64,000 nucleotides of DNA, taken from assembly GCF_014266025.1 (NCBI RefSeq), contig NZ_JACMYC010000008.1, positions 1-64,000 of the forward strand. The letters run 5' to 3'. Source of the DNA: Nocardioides deserti. GTDB lineage: Bacteria; Actinomycetota; Actinomycetes; Propionibacteriales; Nocardioidaceae. Below, piece by piece: positions 26,818 through 37,700 of this stretch (positions within the stretch are counted from its first letter, which is position 1; each line of letters begins with the position of its first letter). A program made the translations under genes and the position numbers. The notes under the pieces are model-generated. The model had not been told where the DNA came from, made no database searches, and was given only the letters and a program-made list of their open reading frames with translations.

Positions 26818-27414
26818 TCAGGCCTCGCGGACGACCTCGTCGAGCTCGAGGCGGGGCAGGCGGTCGAACCAGGCGTTCTCGGCCGGGCGACCGATGTTGA
26901 CGACCAGCAGCGACCGCAGCGTCGTGCCGGCGAGCAGGTCGGCGTCGAGCGCAGCGGCGTCGAAGCCACCCATCGGGCCGGCGGCGAGCCCGGCGGCGCG
27001 GACGCCGAGCAGGAAGTAGCCGGCCTGCAGCGTGGCGTTGAAGCGGGCGGCCTGCTCGCGCGCCTCGTCGTCGGCGAAGACGTCCTTCGCGCCCGGGAAG
27101 TGGGCGAAGGTCCGCGGCAGGTGCTCGTGGAAGTCGGTGTCCGCGGCGAGCACGGCCACCAGCGGCGCGCTCGCGGTCTTGTCCCGGTTGCCGTCGGACA
27201 TGTGCTTGAGCAGCCGCTCGCGGGCCTCGCCCTCACGGACCAGGACGATCCGGAGCGGCTGGGTGTTCATCGCGGTCGGCGCGTACTTCACCAGGTCGTA
27301 GATCGCGGCGACCTGCTCGTCGGTGACGGGCTCGTCGGTGAACGCGTTGGCGGTGCGGGCGTCGCGGAAGAGGAGGGCCTGGGCGTCGGCGGACAGCGGG
27401 AGCTCGAAGGTCAT
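26818..27414 (-). CDS. Malonic semialdehyde reductase-like nitroreductase (RutE/HadB type)
   Basis: This 198-residue FMN-dependent nitroreductase-fold protein has the RutE-like pattern LFRDARTANAFTDEPVTDEQ, then IYDLVKYAPTAMNTQP and a C-terminal NIGRPAENAWFDRLPRL. RutE reduces malonic semialdehyde to 3-hydroxypropionate in the Rut pyrimidine pathway, but no other rut genes are here, so a general reductase role is equally possible. ATG 27414 lacks a clear ribosome site. The gene lies alone between mqo (convergent) and the katG terminator. Confidence 0.82.
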   Translation of the reverse strand: MTFELPLSADAQALLFRDARTANAFTDEPVTDEQVAAIYDLVKYAPTAMNTQPLRIVLVREGEARERLLKHMSDGNRDKTASAPLVAVLAADTDFHEHLPRTFAHFPGAKDVFADDEAREQAARFNATLQAGYFLLGVRAAGLAAGPMGGFDAAALDADLLAGTTLRSLLVVNIGRPAENAWFDRLPRLELDEVVREA

Positions 27415-27489
27415 GCAGTGCTCAACCGAACGCCGGTGGGGACGAGTCCCGAGGTCGATGTGGGATCGGCCACCGCCCCCGGACGGGAC

Positions 27490-27525
27490 GAGCCCGGCCA
27501 CCCCTGACGCGGGGTGACCGGGCTC
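27490..27525 (-). terminator. Terminator downstream of katG
   Basis: GAGCCCGG-c-CACCCC and GGGGTG-a-CCGGGCTC form a 14-bp stem with one mismatch, 29 nt after the katG stop on the minus strand. Confidence 0.65.
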
Positions 27526-27553
27526 GGTCGTGGTGCGGGGACCTAGGTGCAGG

Positions 27554-29824
<2,271 letters not shown>

Positions 29825-29843
29825 CTACTTCCTTCCGGCTGCG

Positions 29844-30314
29844 TTACTGGTGGGAGGTGGTGGTGGAACGGATGTGGTCGGTCGTGCTGGTGCTGCTGGC
29901 GGCCGCGCAGTCGGGGCAGGTGCCCCAGTAGACGACCTCCGCCTCGTCGACCACGAAGCCGTGGTCGTCGGAGGCGGTGAGACAGGGAGCGTGGCCCACG
30001 GAGCAGTCCACGTCGGCGATCGCGCCGCAGGAGCGGCACACCAGGTGGTGGTGGTTGTCGCCGACCCGCGACTCGTAGCGCGCGGTCGCGCCGGCCGGCT
30101 GGATCCGCCGGACGATGCCCGCGTCGGTGAGCGCGCGGAGCACGTCGTACACCGCCTGGTGGGACACCGCCCCGAGGTCGGCCCGCACGTGCCCGATCAC
30201 CGTGTCGGTGTCCGCGTGCGGGTGCTCGTGCACGGCGGTGAGCACGGCCAGGCGGGGCTTGGTGACCCTGAGCGAGGCCTCGCGCAGCACCGCTGCGAAG
30301 TCCGGCGTCGTCAT
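29844..30314 (-). CDS. furA: Fur-family peroxide/iron regulator (FurA-like)
   Basis: This 156-residue repressor has a winged helix in residues 10-80 ([38 protein letters not shown]). The metal-binding dimerisation half has [10 protein letters not shown] near residues 90-99 and a C-terminal CPDC, giving two Cys-x-x-Cys pairs. Members of this branch sense peroxide and control katG. GGTGGGG stands before ATG 30314. The Ser/Thr-rich tail after CPDC is a local extension. Its promoter carries an AT-rich element described separately. Confidence 0.9.
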   Translation of the reverse strand: MTTPDFAAVLREASLRVTKPRLAVLTAVHEHPHADTDTVIGHVRADLGAVSHQAVYDVLRALTDAGIVRRIQPAGATARYESRVGDNHHHLVCRSCGAIADVDCSVGHAPCLTASDDHGFVVDEAEVVYWGTCPDCAAASSTSTTDHIRSTTTSHQ

Positions 30315-30330
30315 GCCCCCACCCTCTCGC

Positions 30331-30353
30331 CCTTTCTGGAACAAGTCAAGAAT
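30331..30353 (-). promoter_or_regulatory. furA-katG promoter with FurA-box-like sequence
   Basis: The minus strand reads TATTCTTGACTTGTTCCAG (30354 down to 30336) followed by AAAGG, an AT-rich island in GC-rich surroundings. It resembles, from memory, the TTGACT-N-TTCCAGAAA element that FurA binds upstream of actinobacterial furA genes. Confidence 0.6.
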
Positions 30354-30362
30354 AGACCGCCT

Positions 30363-30386
30363 CCGCTGTCCACCTGTGGACAGCGG
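30363..30386. repeat. Perfect 11-bp inverted repeat between furA and the small membrane gene
   Basis: CCGCTGTCCAC, CT, GTGGACAGCGG. It lies just upstream of the furA promoter and 34 nt before the plus-strand gene at 30421. It could be an operator or a transcript-end hairpin. Confidence 0.5.
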
Positions 30387-30420
30387 CCCGAGGGCGCGCC
30401 CCGACTGGCAGGGTCGGCGC

Positions 30421-30645
30421 ATGGCGAAGGCTCTCGGACTGGTCCTGCTGGTGCTCGTCGTCGACGCGGTGCTGCTGGTGGTGGTGGGCGTGCAGATGCA
30501 GGACGCCCCACCGGCGCCGGCGGACGCCGCGGTGGGCAAGGGGCTGGCGACCCTGGGGGCGGCGCTCGGCTTCGCGGCCGTCATCGTGGCGATCGCGCTG
30601 CTCGAGGTCAACGACCGGCGTAGCCGGCCGGCGCCGGAGGCCTGA
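30421..30645 (+). CDS. Small two-helix membrane protein of unknown function
   Basis: This 74-residue protein has two hydrophobic helices, [20 protein letters not shown] (residues 5-24) and a second at about 45-62, joined by a short Ala/Pro linker and ending in a basic tail [17 protein letters not shown] lies 6 nt before ATG 30421, a weak leaderless pattern. It is divergent from furA. No recognised domain; the hydrophobic pattern and codon use support it being real. Confidence 0.6.
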   Translation: MAKALGLVLLVLVVDAVLLVVVGVQMQDAPPAPADAAVGKGLATLGAALGFAAVIVAIALLEVNDRRSRPAPEA

Positions 30646-30723
30646 GCGACAGCCCTGGCGACGCAGCACCGCGGCGCGGGACGAGGGTTACCCTGCTGGC
30701 CCGAGCGAGCAGGGAGGCGGTCG

Positions 30724-31530
30724 GTGGACCCGAGGGCGGAGGAGACGCGCCTGTGGGCGTCGGCGCTCGGTGCGCTGCGGGAGCGGACCGGTGCGCCGAT
30801 GGTCTTCGGCGGCGCCGTGGTGCCGGGCGGGCTGCGGCTGACCCACGTCGTGGGATCCCGGACCGGCGCCCTGCAGGGCCTGCTCGTCCGCCCCGGCGCC
30901 GGCCTCGGCGGCCGCGTCTGGCAGGAGTCCGACGCACTCGTCGTCGCCGACTACGGCCTCGCGACCGACATCTCCCACGACTACGACGAGCCGGTCCGGT
31001 CCGAGGGCCTGCGCACGGTGGCCGGCGCGCCGGTCATCGTCGACCGGGTCCTGCGGGGCGTCGTGTACGCCGGCACGCGGGGTCTCCCCGTCACCGGCGA
31101 CCGCCTGCGCGAGGCCGCCGTCGCCGCCGCCCGGACGCTCGCCCGCGAGATCGCCGTCGAGGACGAGGTCGAGCGGCGCCTGGCCGCACGGCGGGCCCAC
31201 GACAGCCAGGCGGCCGTCGCCCTCGGCCACGCCCACGCGGAGGTCCGTGCCCTCGTCGGGAGGACGGCCGACCCCGACCTGCGGGAGCGGCTGGACCGGC
31301 TCGCCGCGCTCCTCGTCCTCGGCCCTGCCGACGACCTCGCCCTCTCCCCGCGGCAGGTCGACGTCCTCTCCCTCGTCGCCACCGGCGCCAGCTACGCCAC
31401 CGTCGGGGAGCGCCTCGGGCTGTCCCCGCAGACCGTGAAGTCCTACATGCGCGACATCCTCGTCGTCCTTGGCGTCCACAGCCGCCACGAGGCCGTCGCC
31501 GAGGCCCGCCGTCGCCGCCTCGTCCCCTGA
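30724..31530 (+). CDS. GAF-like plus LuxR-type helix-turn-helix regulator
   Basis: This 268-residue protein has an N-terminal GAF-like sensor (about residues 5-145, [20 protein letters not shown]) and a coiled region rich in Arg/Glu. A C-terminal LuxR helix-turn-helix follows ([20 protein letters not shown]...[24 protein letters not shown], about 205-265). GGGAGG stands 6 nt before GTG 30724. It is followed by an acyl-CoA synthetase gene with a GGGGGTG-type dyad in its promoter, so it probably controls that gene in response to a ligand or CoA ester. Confidence 0.85.
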   Translation: MDPRAEETRLWASALGALRERTGAPMVFGGAVVPGGLRLTHVVGSRTGALQGLLVRPGAGLGGRVWQESDALVVADYGLATDISHDYDEPVRSEGLRTVAGAPVIVDRVLRGVVYAGTRGLPVTGDRLREAAVAAARTLAREIAVEDEVERRLAARRAHDSQAAVALGHAHAEVRALVGRTADPDLRERLDRLAALLVLGPADDLALSPRQVDVLSLVATGASYATVGERLGLSPQTVKSYMRDILVVLGVHSRHEAVAEARRRRLVP

Positions 31531-31694
31531 TTCCTGCCGCCACCCGCGGCTGGAGTACGTCAGCGCCTCGTCCGCGGACCGTCGTCGAACGGGCAGAAGT
31601 CCCTCGACCGGTGACGTCGCCGCAGGTCGGTGCGGCCGGCACGGCGGTTCTGCCCGTCCGTCGACGGGCCATCCGCTGGTGGCGCCAGGTGGTG

Positions 31695-31712
31695 CACCCC
31701 CATCGGGGGGTG
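31695..31712. promoter_or_regulatory. CACCCCC-N3-GGGGGGTG dyad upstream of the acyl-CoA synthetase gene
   Basis: CACCCCC-atc-GGGGGGTG lies 34 nt before ATG 31747. It is placed where a LuxR-type activator or repressor would act, and the gene next door encodes one. Confidence 0.5.
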
Positions 31713-31746
31713 TGACGGTCGTCTCGGGCCACTGACGCTGGGACGC

Positions 31747-33492
31747 ATGATCCCCATTGCCGCCACGACGCCCACCGAGGAGCTGCGCCGCGCCCGGGAG
31801 ACGCTCCTGCGGAACCGGACGGCGTACGACGCGGCGGTGGCCGACTTCCGCTGGCCCGACGTCGGTCCGCACTTCAACTTCGCGCACGACTGGTTCGACG
31901 CGTTCGGTCGCGGCAACGACCGGCCGGGCCTGGTCATCGTGGAGGAGGACGGCAGCCGGGCGGCGTACTCGTTCGCGGAGCTGGTCGACCGCTCCGACCA
32001 GGTGGCCGCGGCGATGGCGGCGCACGGCGTCGGCCGCGGGGACGCGGTGCTGGTGATGCTGGGCAACCAGGTGGAGCTGTGGGAGACGATGCTCGCGCTG
32101 CTCAAGCTCGGCGCGGTGGTGATGCCGACGACGACCGCGGTCACGCCGGCCGAGCTGGCCGACCGGGTCGAGCGCGGCGACGCGCGGGCGGTGGTGTGCA
32201 ACCCGGCCGACACCGGCAAGCTCGCGGGACTCGAGCGGGGGCTGCTCCGGTTCGCCGTGGGCGAGGTCGACGGCTGGGTGGACCACCGGGCGGCGTACGA
32301 CCTCGAGCCGCGGCCGGTGCCGCACCCGGGCAACGGCAGCGACGACCGGCTGCTCCTCTACTTCACCAGCGGCACGACGAGCCGGCCGAAGCTCGTCGAG
32401 CACACGCACCGGTCCTACCCGGTGGGGCACCTCACGACGATGTACTGGCTCGGGCTGCGGCCCGGCGACGTGCACCTGAACGTCTCGAGCCCGGGGTGGG
32501 CCAAGCACGCCTGGTCGAGCTTCTTCGCGCCGTGGCTCGCGGAGGCGACGGTGCTGGTGAGCAACTACCGCCGGTTCGACCCGGAGGCGATGCTGCGGGT
32601 GCTGCGCGAGGAGCGGGTGACGACGTTCTGCGCACCGCCGACGGTGTGGCGGATGCTCATCAACGCCGACCTCACCGGCGGTCCGGGCAGCCTGCGCGAG
32701 GCCATCGGCGCGGGCGAGCCGCTCAACGCCGAGGTGATCCGGCAGGTGCGCGACCACTGGGGCCTCACGATCCGCGACGGCTTCGGGCAGACCGAGTGCA
32801 CCGCGTCGGTCGGCAACACCCCCGGCCAGCCGGTCCGCGCCGGCTCGATGGGCCGCCCGCTGCCGGGCGTCCCGGTGGTGCTGGTGGACCAGGTGACCGG
32901 TCAGGTCGTCGAGGGGGCGGGCGAGGGCGAGATCTGCCTGGACCTGTCGGCGGCGCCGGTGAACCTGATGAGCGGCTACCAGGGCGACCCGGAGCGGAAC
33001 GCCGAGGCGATGCACGGCGGGTGGTACCACACCGGCGACGTCGCCGCCCGCGCCGACGACGGCTACCTCACCTACGTCGGCCGCACCGACGACGTCTTCA
33101 AGGCCTCCGACTACAAGGTCTCGCCCTTCGAGCTCGAGTCGGTGCTCATCGAGCACCCGGCCGTCGCCGAGGCCGCCGTGGTGCCGGCGCCGGATCCGGT
33201 GCGGCTCGCGGTCCCCAAGGCGTACGTCACCCTCGTCCCCGGTCAGCAGCCCACGGCCGAGACGGCGCGGTCGATCCTGGCCCACGCGCGCGAGCAGCTG
33301 CCGCCGTACCTCCGGGTGCGCCGGCTGGAGTTCATCGAGCTGCCGAAGACGACCTCGGGGAAGATCCGCCGCGTCGATCTGCGGGCGCGCGAGGTCGAGC
33401 TGGCGCAGGCGGGGCCGGGCACCCCGCGCACGACGGAGCACCGCGACGACGACTTCGACCTGCGCGCCGGGGGCGTCGGGGCCGCGCACTAG
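31747..33492 (+). CDS. AMP-forming acyl-CoA synthetase
   Basis: This 581-residue ANL-superfamily enzyme activates a carboxylic acid as acyl-AMP, then acyl-CoA. Core motifs are LLYFTSGTTSRPKLVEHTH (P-loop, about residues 202-220), GFGQTECTA (about 345), GWYHTGDVAAR (about 424) and the catalytic lysine segment KTTSGKIRR (about 535-543). It has an acidic tail after that. The first ~35 residues show no targeting signal. The substrate is not evident; medium-chain or aromatic acids are common in this branch. Its TAG stop is also the first half of the -10 hexamer of ilvA. Confidence 0.9.
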   Translation: MIPIAATTPTEELRRARETLLRNRTAYDAAVADFRWPDVGPHFNFAHDWFDAFGRGNDRPGLVIVEEDGSRAAYSFAELVDRSDQVAAAMAAHGVGRGDAVLVMLGNQVELWETMLALLKLGAVVMPTTTAVTPAELADRVERGDARAVVCNPADTGKLAGLERGLLRFAVGEVDGWVDHRAAYDLEPRPVPHPGNGSDDRLLLYFTSGTTSRPKLVEHTHRSYPVGHLTTMYWLGLRPGDVHLNVSSPGWAKHAWSSFFAPWLAEATVLVSNYRRFDPEAMLRVLREERVTTFCAPPTVWRMLINADLTGGPGSLREAIGAGEPLNAEVIRQVRDHWGLTIRDGFGQTECTASVGNTPGQPVRAGSMGRPLPGVPVVLVDQVTGQVVEGAGEGEICLDLSAAPVNLMSGYQGDPERNAEAMHGGWYHTGDVAARADDGYLTYVGRTDDVFKASDYKVSPFELESVLIEHPAVAEAAVVPAPDPVRLAVPKAYVTLVPGQQPTAETARSILAHAREQLPPYLRVRRLEFIELPKTTSGKIRRVDLRAREVELAQAGPGTPRTTEHRDDDFDLRAGGVGAAH

Positions 33493-33495
33493 GGT
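33490..33495 (+). promoter_or_regulatory. Leaderless -10 of ilvA, overlapping the previous stop codon
   Basis: TAGGGT begins with the TAG stop of the acyl-CoA synthetase gene and ends 7 nt before GTG 33503. Confidence 0.55.
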
Positions 33496-33502
33496 CGCGG
33501 GC

Positions 33503-34759
33503 GTGGAGCTGCCGACCGCGAGGGACGTCGAGCGCGCTGCGCGGCTGCTCAGCGGGGTGGTCGGGACCAGCCCGCTCCAGCGCTCCGCGCGCCTGTCGGC
33601 GCTCACCGGCCTGGACGTCTGGCTCAAGCGCGAGGACCTCCAAGAGGTGCGGTCCTACAAGGGTCGCGGCGCCTACAACCTGGTCGCCGGCCTCACCGCC
33701 GAGGAGCAGCAGCGCGGGGTGACGTGCGCGAGCGCGGGCAACCACGCGCAGGGCGTGGCGTTCGCGTGCGCCCGGCTCGGGGTCCGCGCCACGATCTTCC
33801 TGCCCCGCACCACACCGAGGCAGAAGCGCGCCCGGATCGCCGCGCTCGGCGGTCCGCTGGTCGAAGTCGTCGTGGACGGCGACACGTACGACGACGCCAA
33901 CCGGCTCTGCCAGGAGCTCGCGGCCGCGACCGGTGCGGCGGTTGTGCCGGCCTTCGACGACCGGCGCACGATCGCCGGGCAGGGAACCGTCGCGCTCGAG
34001 GTGCTCGCGCAGCTCGGCCGGGCGCCGGACGTCGTCGTCGCGCCGGTGGGCGGCGGCGGCCTGCTCGCCGGGATGGTCACCCTGCTCGCCGACCGGGCAC
34101 CCGACGTGCGCGTGGTCGGCGTGGAGCCGGCGGGCGCGGCGTCGATGACGGCCGCGCTGGCCGCGGGCCGGCCCGTCGAGCTCGACTCGGTCGACTCGTT
34201 CGTCGACGGCGCGGCCGTGCGGCGCGTCGGGGACTGGACCCACGCGGTCCTCGACCGGCACCGGCCCCGCATGGTGACCGTGCCCGAGGGCCTGGTCTGC
34301 GTCGAGATGCTCGAGCTCTACCAGTCCGACGGGATCATCGCCGAGCCCGCCGGTGCGCTGGCCCCGGCGGCGCTCCGCGACACCGCGGCCGGCCCCGTCG
34401 CCGCGCCGGGCGCGACGGTGGTGTGCGTGCTGTCGGGCGGCAACAACGACGTCAGCCGGTACGCCGAGGTGGTCGAGCGCGCGCTCGTCCACGAGGGGCT
34501 GCGGCACTACTTCCTGGTGGAGTTCCCGCAGGAGCCCGGGGCGCTGCGGATGTTCCTCGACGAGGTGCTCGGGCGCGACGACGACATCGTGCTGTTCGAG
34601 TACGTCAAGCGCTCCAACCGCGAGACCGGGCCGGCCCTCGTCGGCATCGAGCTGCAGCGGCCGACCGACTACGGGCCGCTGCTGGAGCGCATGACCGGCT
34701 CCGGCATCCGGGTCCAGGTCGTCGAGCCGACGAGCCCGCTGTTCCGGATGGTCCAGTAG
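33503..34759 (+). CDS. ilvA: Threonine ammonia-lyase (short form with ACT-like tail)
   Basis: This 418-residue PLP enzyme deaminates threonine to 2-oxobutanoate for isoleucine synthesis or catabolism. The PLP lysine lies in EVRSYKGRGAYN (about residue 53) and the phosphate loop in PVGGGGLLAG (about 183-192). VCVLSGGNND (about 308-317) binds the pyridine ring. One ACT-like domain follows from about residue 330 (HYFLVEFPQEPGALRMFLDE). The length matches the actinobacterial IlvA short form. GTG 33503 is leaderless. Confidence 0.9.
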   Translation: MELPTARDVERAARLLSGVVGTSPLQRSARLSALTGLDVWLKREDLQEVRSYKGRGAYNLVAGLTAEEQQRGVTCASAGNHAQGVAFACARLGVRATIFLPRTTPRQKRARIAALGGPLVEVVVDGDTYDDANRLCQELAAATGAAVVPAFDDRRTIAGQGTVALEVLAQLGRAPDVVVAPVGGGGLLAGMVTLLADRAPDVRVVGVEPAGAASMTAALAAGRPVELDSVDSFVDGAAVRRVGDWTHAVLDRHRPRMVTVPEGLVCVEMLELYQSDGIIAEPAGALAPAALRDTAAGPVAAPGATVVCVLSGGNNDVSRYAEVVERALVHEGLRHYFLVEFPQEPGALRMFLDEVLGRDDDIVLFEYVKRSNRETGPALVGIELQRPTDYGPLLERMTGSGIRVQVVEPTSPLFRMVQ

Positions 34760-34875
34760 CGCGATCCCCTCGCGCCGGTCGCGCGCGGCGTACCGGAGTT
34801 CTTTGCCGTTGCTCCGGTCTAGTCAGCGTTTCGCGGCCGACCTGGCGGGGACGATGTGGTCCTGCTGGAGGGAGC

Positions 34876-35178
34876 ATGACTGCCGTTCAGGCACCAGCAG
34901 GACGGGTTGCCTCCGTGGCCCGTCGGGCTGTTCCGGTCGGTCCCCCCACATCAGCGGCCGGGACAGCCCACCAGCTCCGGCGTCCTCAGCCGGCCGACGC
35001 CGGCGGCTCGGTGAGCACACGCAGTGCGAGCGCGGTCGTCGACTCGACGCCGAGGTGGCCGACGACGCGGGCGACGCGGACCGGGTCGAGGGGCAGCAGG
35101 CCGGGGGAGTCGGGGACGTCGGGGTGGAGCCCGAGGTCGACCTCGCGCCCGCGCATGATCGCGAGGTTGAACTCGTAG
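34876..35178 (+). CDS. Possible small protein with strong ribosome site inside a hairpin loop
   Basis: GGAGGGA sits 2 nt before ATG 34876, among the best ribosome sites in the window. Both lie in the loop of a 10-bp inverted repeat (GTCCTGCTGG at 34859-34868, CCAGCAGGAC at 34894-34903). The frame gives 100 residues, but from 34986 it runs antisense to the exonuclease gene and becomes Ser/Arg/Thr-rich, as expected of a shadow. If real it may be shorter or decayed. The 226-bp gap 34760-34985 has no other gene. Confidence 0.22.
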   Translation: MTAVQAPAGRVASVARRAVPVGPPTSAAGTAHQLRRPQPADAGGSVSTRSASAVVDSTPRWPTTRATRTGSRGSRPGESGTSGWSPRSTSRPRMIARLNS

Positions 35179-35981
35179 CGCTCGCGCGCACCCTCCGCGG
35201 TGAGCCGGGCCAGCAGCCGCTTGCCGATCCGCGGCACGCCGGTCTCCTCGCACCACGAGTCGACCGCGGCGACGAGGTTCTCGCCGGCGCAGTGGTCGAT
35301 GTCGGCCCACACCGCCTGCATCGACCCGACCTGCTCGAGCAGCACCGGGGCCGTCTTCTCGCCGATCCCCGGCACGCCGGGCAGGTTGTCGCTGGCGTCC
35401 CCGCGCAGCGCGGCGAACTCCAGGTAGCTCTCGGCCGCGACGCCGTACATCGCGCGCAGCCGGCCCGGGTCGAGCAGCGGCGAGCCGGCGATGCCGCCGT
35501 CGATGAGCCGCAGGACCGAGGTGTGCTCGGAGATGTGGGCGAAGGAGTCGCGGTCGGAGGTGACGAGCACGCAGCTCCAGCCCTCGCGCTCGGCCCACGT
35601 CGCCGCCGAGGCGTTGACGTCGTCGGCCTCCAGCCCCGGCGGGGTGACCGCCAGCAGGCCGAGCGCGTCGAGCAGTGCACCGGCCCGCTCGAGCTGGTCG
35701 ACGAGCGCGTCGTCCTTCGGCGCCCGCCCGGCCTTGTACGCCGGGTAGGCGGCCTCGCGCTCGGACGCGGTCCGGTCGTCGAGGCCGAAGAGCACCGCGT
35801 CCGGGGCGAACTGGTCGACCGCCTCGAGGATCTGGCGCAGCATCCCATGCAGCGCCCAGGCGGGCCGGCCGCCGCGGTCGCGGAGGTCGGTGTGCGCCCG
35901 CGCGTGGTGGTTGCGGTGCAGCAGCGACGGGGCGTCGACGGCGAGCAGCAGGTTGCGGGGGCGGTCGGGAGGAGGTCGCAT
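34986..35981 (-). CDS. 5'-3' exonuclease (PIN plus helix-hairpin-helix domains)
   Basis: This 331-residue stand-alone flap-type nuclease resembles the exonuclease domain of DNA polymerase I. Metal-binding acidic residues appear in LLLAVDAPSLLHR (Asp16), EADDVNASAA (about 115-124) and VTSDRDSFAHI (about 138-148). The helix-hairpin-helix is RGDASDNLPGVPGIGEKTA (about 190-208). No polymerase domain is attached. It would trim 5' flaps or RNA primers. ATG 35981 has no strong ribosome site; a GGAGG-type sequence is about 10 nt inside the gene instead. Transcribed alone, divergent from the cyclase. Confidence 0.9.
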   Translation of the reverse strand: MRPPPDRPRNLLLAVDAPSLLHRNHHARAHTDLRDRGGRPAWALHGMLRQILEAVDQFAPDAVLFGLDDRTASEREAAYPAYKAGRAPKDDALVDQLERAGALLDALGLLAVTPPGLEADDVNASAATWAEREGWSCVLVTSDRDSFAHISEHTSVLRLIDGGIAGSPLLDPGRLRAMYGVAAESYLEFAALRGDASDNLPGVPGIGEKTAPVLLEQVGSMQAVWADIDHCAGENLVAAVDSWCEETGVPRIGKRLLARLTAEGARERYEFNLAIMRGREVDLGLHPDVPDSPGLLPLDPVRVARVVGHLGVESTTALALRVLTEPPASAG

Positions 35982-36141
35982 GGCGGTGCCGCGAGCCTAC
36001 GGGTGCGGCCGGGCCCGTGGGTCGTGTGCCTCCCGACGCGGTCGGGCGCGTCCGCGGGCACACGACCCCCGCAGGCGCTCGGCCCCGGTACGGTCGGCCC
36101 ACACGACCGCGGACCCCGCGGCCGCGGACCGGAGGTGCGGG

Positions 36142-37680
36142 ATGGGCAGGCGCTCGGCACCCTTCGGCGCGCGCGTGCTCGGGCGACCGGACCAGTCGGT
36201 GCGCGCGCTGCGCCTGCGCGTCCAGCTGCTGCTGACCGTGATGCTGGTCAGCACCAACGTCGTCGCCGCCGGCGTCGTCTTCCTCATCGCCTCCCTCGTC
36301 GTGCCCGCGCCGAGCCCCACGAGCGCGACGGTGGTCTCGCTGGCCATCGCGGTGCCGACGTACGTCGGCGTGGCGGTGCTGATCGGTGTCGGGGTCGGCA
36401 CGCGGCTCAGCCTGCGCGCCCTGCGGTGGGCGACCGAGGGCATCGAGCCGGACCGGCGGCAGCGCCTCGCCGCACTGCGCGTCCCGCTCCGGCTGACCGT
36501 CATGCAGGGCGCGCTCTGGCTCGGCGCGACCGTCCTGTTCACGACCCTGTCGCTGGTGCTGCAGCCCGAGCGCGCCCTCGGGTCGGGGGTCGCGGTCGGG
36601 ATCGCAGGCATGGTGGCGTGCGGGATCGCGTTCCTGCTGGCCGACTTCGTCATGCGGCCGATCTCGGCGCGTGCGCTGGGCGGGCTCGCGGTCACCGACC
36701 GCCCGCGCGGGGCGGGCGTCGGCGGCCGGATGGTCCTCTTCTGGTGCCTCGGCACGGCGGCACCGGTCGTCGGCATGGTGGTCGCCGCCATCGTGGGCCT
36801 AACCGGCGACGACGACGCGCGCGACCGGCTGCCGTTCACGGTCCTCGCGATCAGCGCCGTCGTGCTGGTCTTCGGGCTGCTCACCACCGTCCTCAACGCC
36901 CGCTCGATCGTCGCCCCGGTCAGCACCGTGCGCGACGCGCTGCTCGACGTCGAGCGCGGCGACCTCGGCCGGGAGGTGGTCGTCTTCGACGGCACCGAGC
37001 TCGGGTCGCTGCAGGCGGGGTTCAACGCGATGGCCCAGGGCCTGCGGGAGCGCGAGCAGCTGCGCGACCTCTTCGGCCGGCACGTCGGCCGCGACGTCGC
37101 GCTCGCCGCGGCGGCCCGCGGGGTCGAGCTCGGCGGGGAGGCCCGCCAGGTGACGGTGCTCTTCATCGACCTGGTCGGCTCCACGACGTACGCCACGCAG
37201 CACGAGCCCGCGGAGGTCGTGCGCACCCTCAACCGGTTCTTCGGCGTGGTCGTCGAGGAGGTCGACCGGCAGCGCGGGCTGGTCAACAAGTTCATGGGCG
37301 ACGCGGTGCTCGCGGTCTTCGGCGCGCCGGTGGACCACCCCGACCACGCCACCGCCGCCCTCGCTGCGGCCCGTGCCATGGCCGGCCGGCTCGCAAAGGA
37401 GGTGCCAGAGATCAGCGCCGGCATCGGCGTCGCGACCGGCGAGGCGGTGGCGGGGAACGTCGGCGCGGCGAGCCGGTTGGAGTACACGGTCGTCGGCGAC
37501 GCCGTGAACAGCGCCGCCCGCCTCACCGACCTCGCCAAGCAGGTCCCCGGCTGCGTCCTGGCCGCCTGGCACACCGTCGAGGAGGCCGGCGAGGACGAGG
37601 CCCGGCACTGGCAGCGCCACGATCCGGTGGTCCTGCGCGGCCGCAGCGAGAAGACCGCCACCGCCGTCCTCTGCGGCTGA
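36142..37680 (+). CDS. Membrane adenylate/guanylate cyclase with HAMP domain (class III)
   Basis: This 512-residue protein has about six membrane helices in residues 20-250, a HAMP linker (LNARSIVAPVSTVRDAL...) near 255-310, then a class III cyclase domain from about 335. Metal aspartates lie in VTVLFIDLVGSTTY (about 342) and in NKFMGDAVLAVFG (about 390). Also present are TGEAVAGNVGA (about 433-443) and YTVVGDAVNSAARL (about 450-463), the loop that sets purine choice and transition state. It makes cAMP (most likely) or cGMP. GGAGG stands 6 nt before ATG 36142. Confidence 0.92.
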   Translation: MGRRSAPFGARVLGRPDQSVRALRLRVQLLLTVMLVSTNVVAAGVVFLIASLVVPAPSPTSATVVSLAIAVPTYVGVAVLIGVGVGTRLSLRALRWATEGIEPDRRQRLAALRVPLRLTVMQGALWLGATVLFTTLSLVLQPERALGSGVAVGIAGMVACGIAFLLADFVMRPISARALGGLAVTDRPRGAGVGGRMVLFWCLGTAAPVVGMVVAAIVGLTGDDDARDRLPFTVLAISAVVLVFGLLTTVLNARSIVAPVSTVRDALLDVERGDLGREVVVFDGTELGSLQAGFNAMAQGLREREQLRDLFGRHVGRDVALAAAARGVELGGEARQVTVLFIDLVGSTTYATQHEPAEVVRTLNRFFGVVVEEVDRQRGLVNKFMGDAVLAVFGAPVDHPDHATAALAAARAMAGRLAKEVPEISAGIGVATGEAVAGNVGAASRLEYTVVGDAVNSAARLTDLAKQVPGCVLAAWHTVEEAGEDEARHWQRHDPVVLRGRSEKTATAVLCG

Positions 37681-37700
37681 CTCCTGCGGCTGAGGCCGGT

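Noticed and set aside
26818..27414. Part of a Rut pyrimidine operon
   Set aside because: Only a RutE-like gene is present, 9 kb from the barbiturase and on its own; no rutA, B, C, D, F or G.
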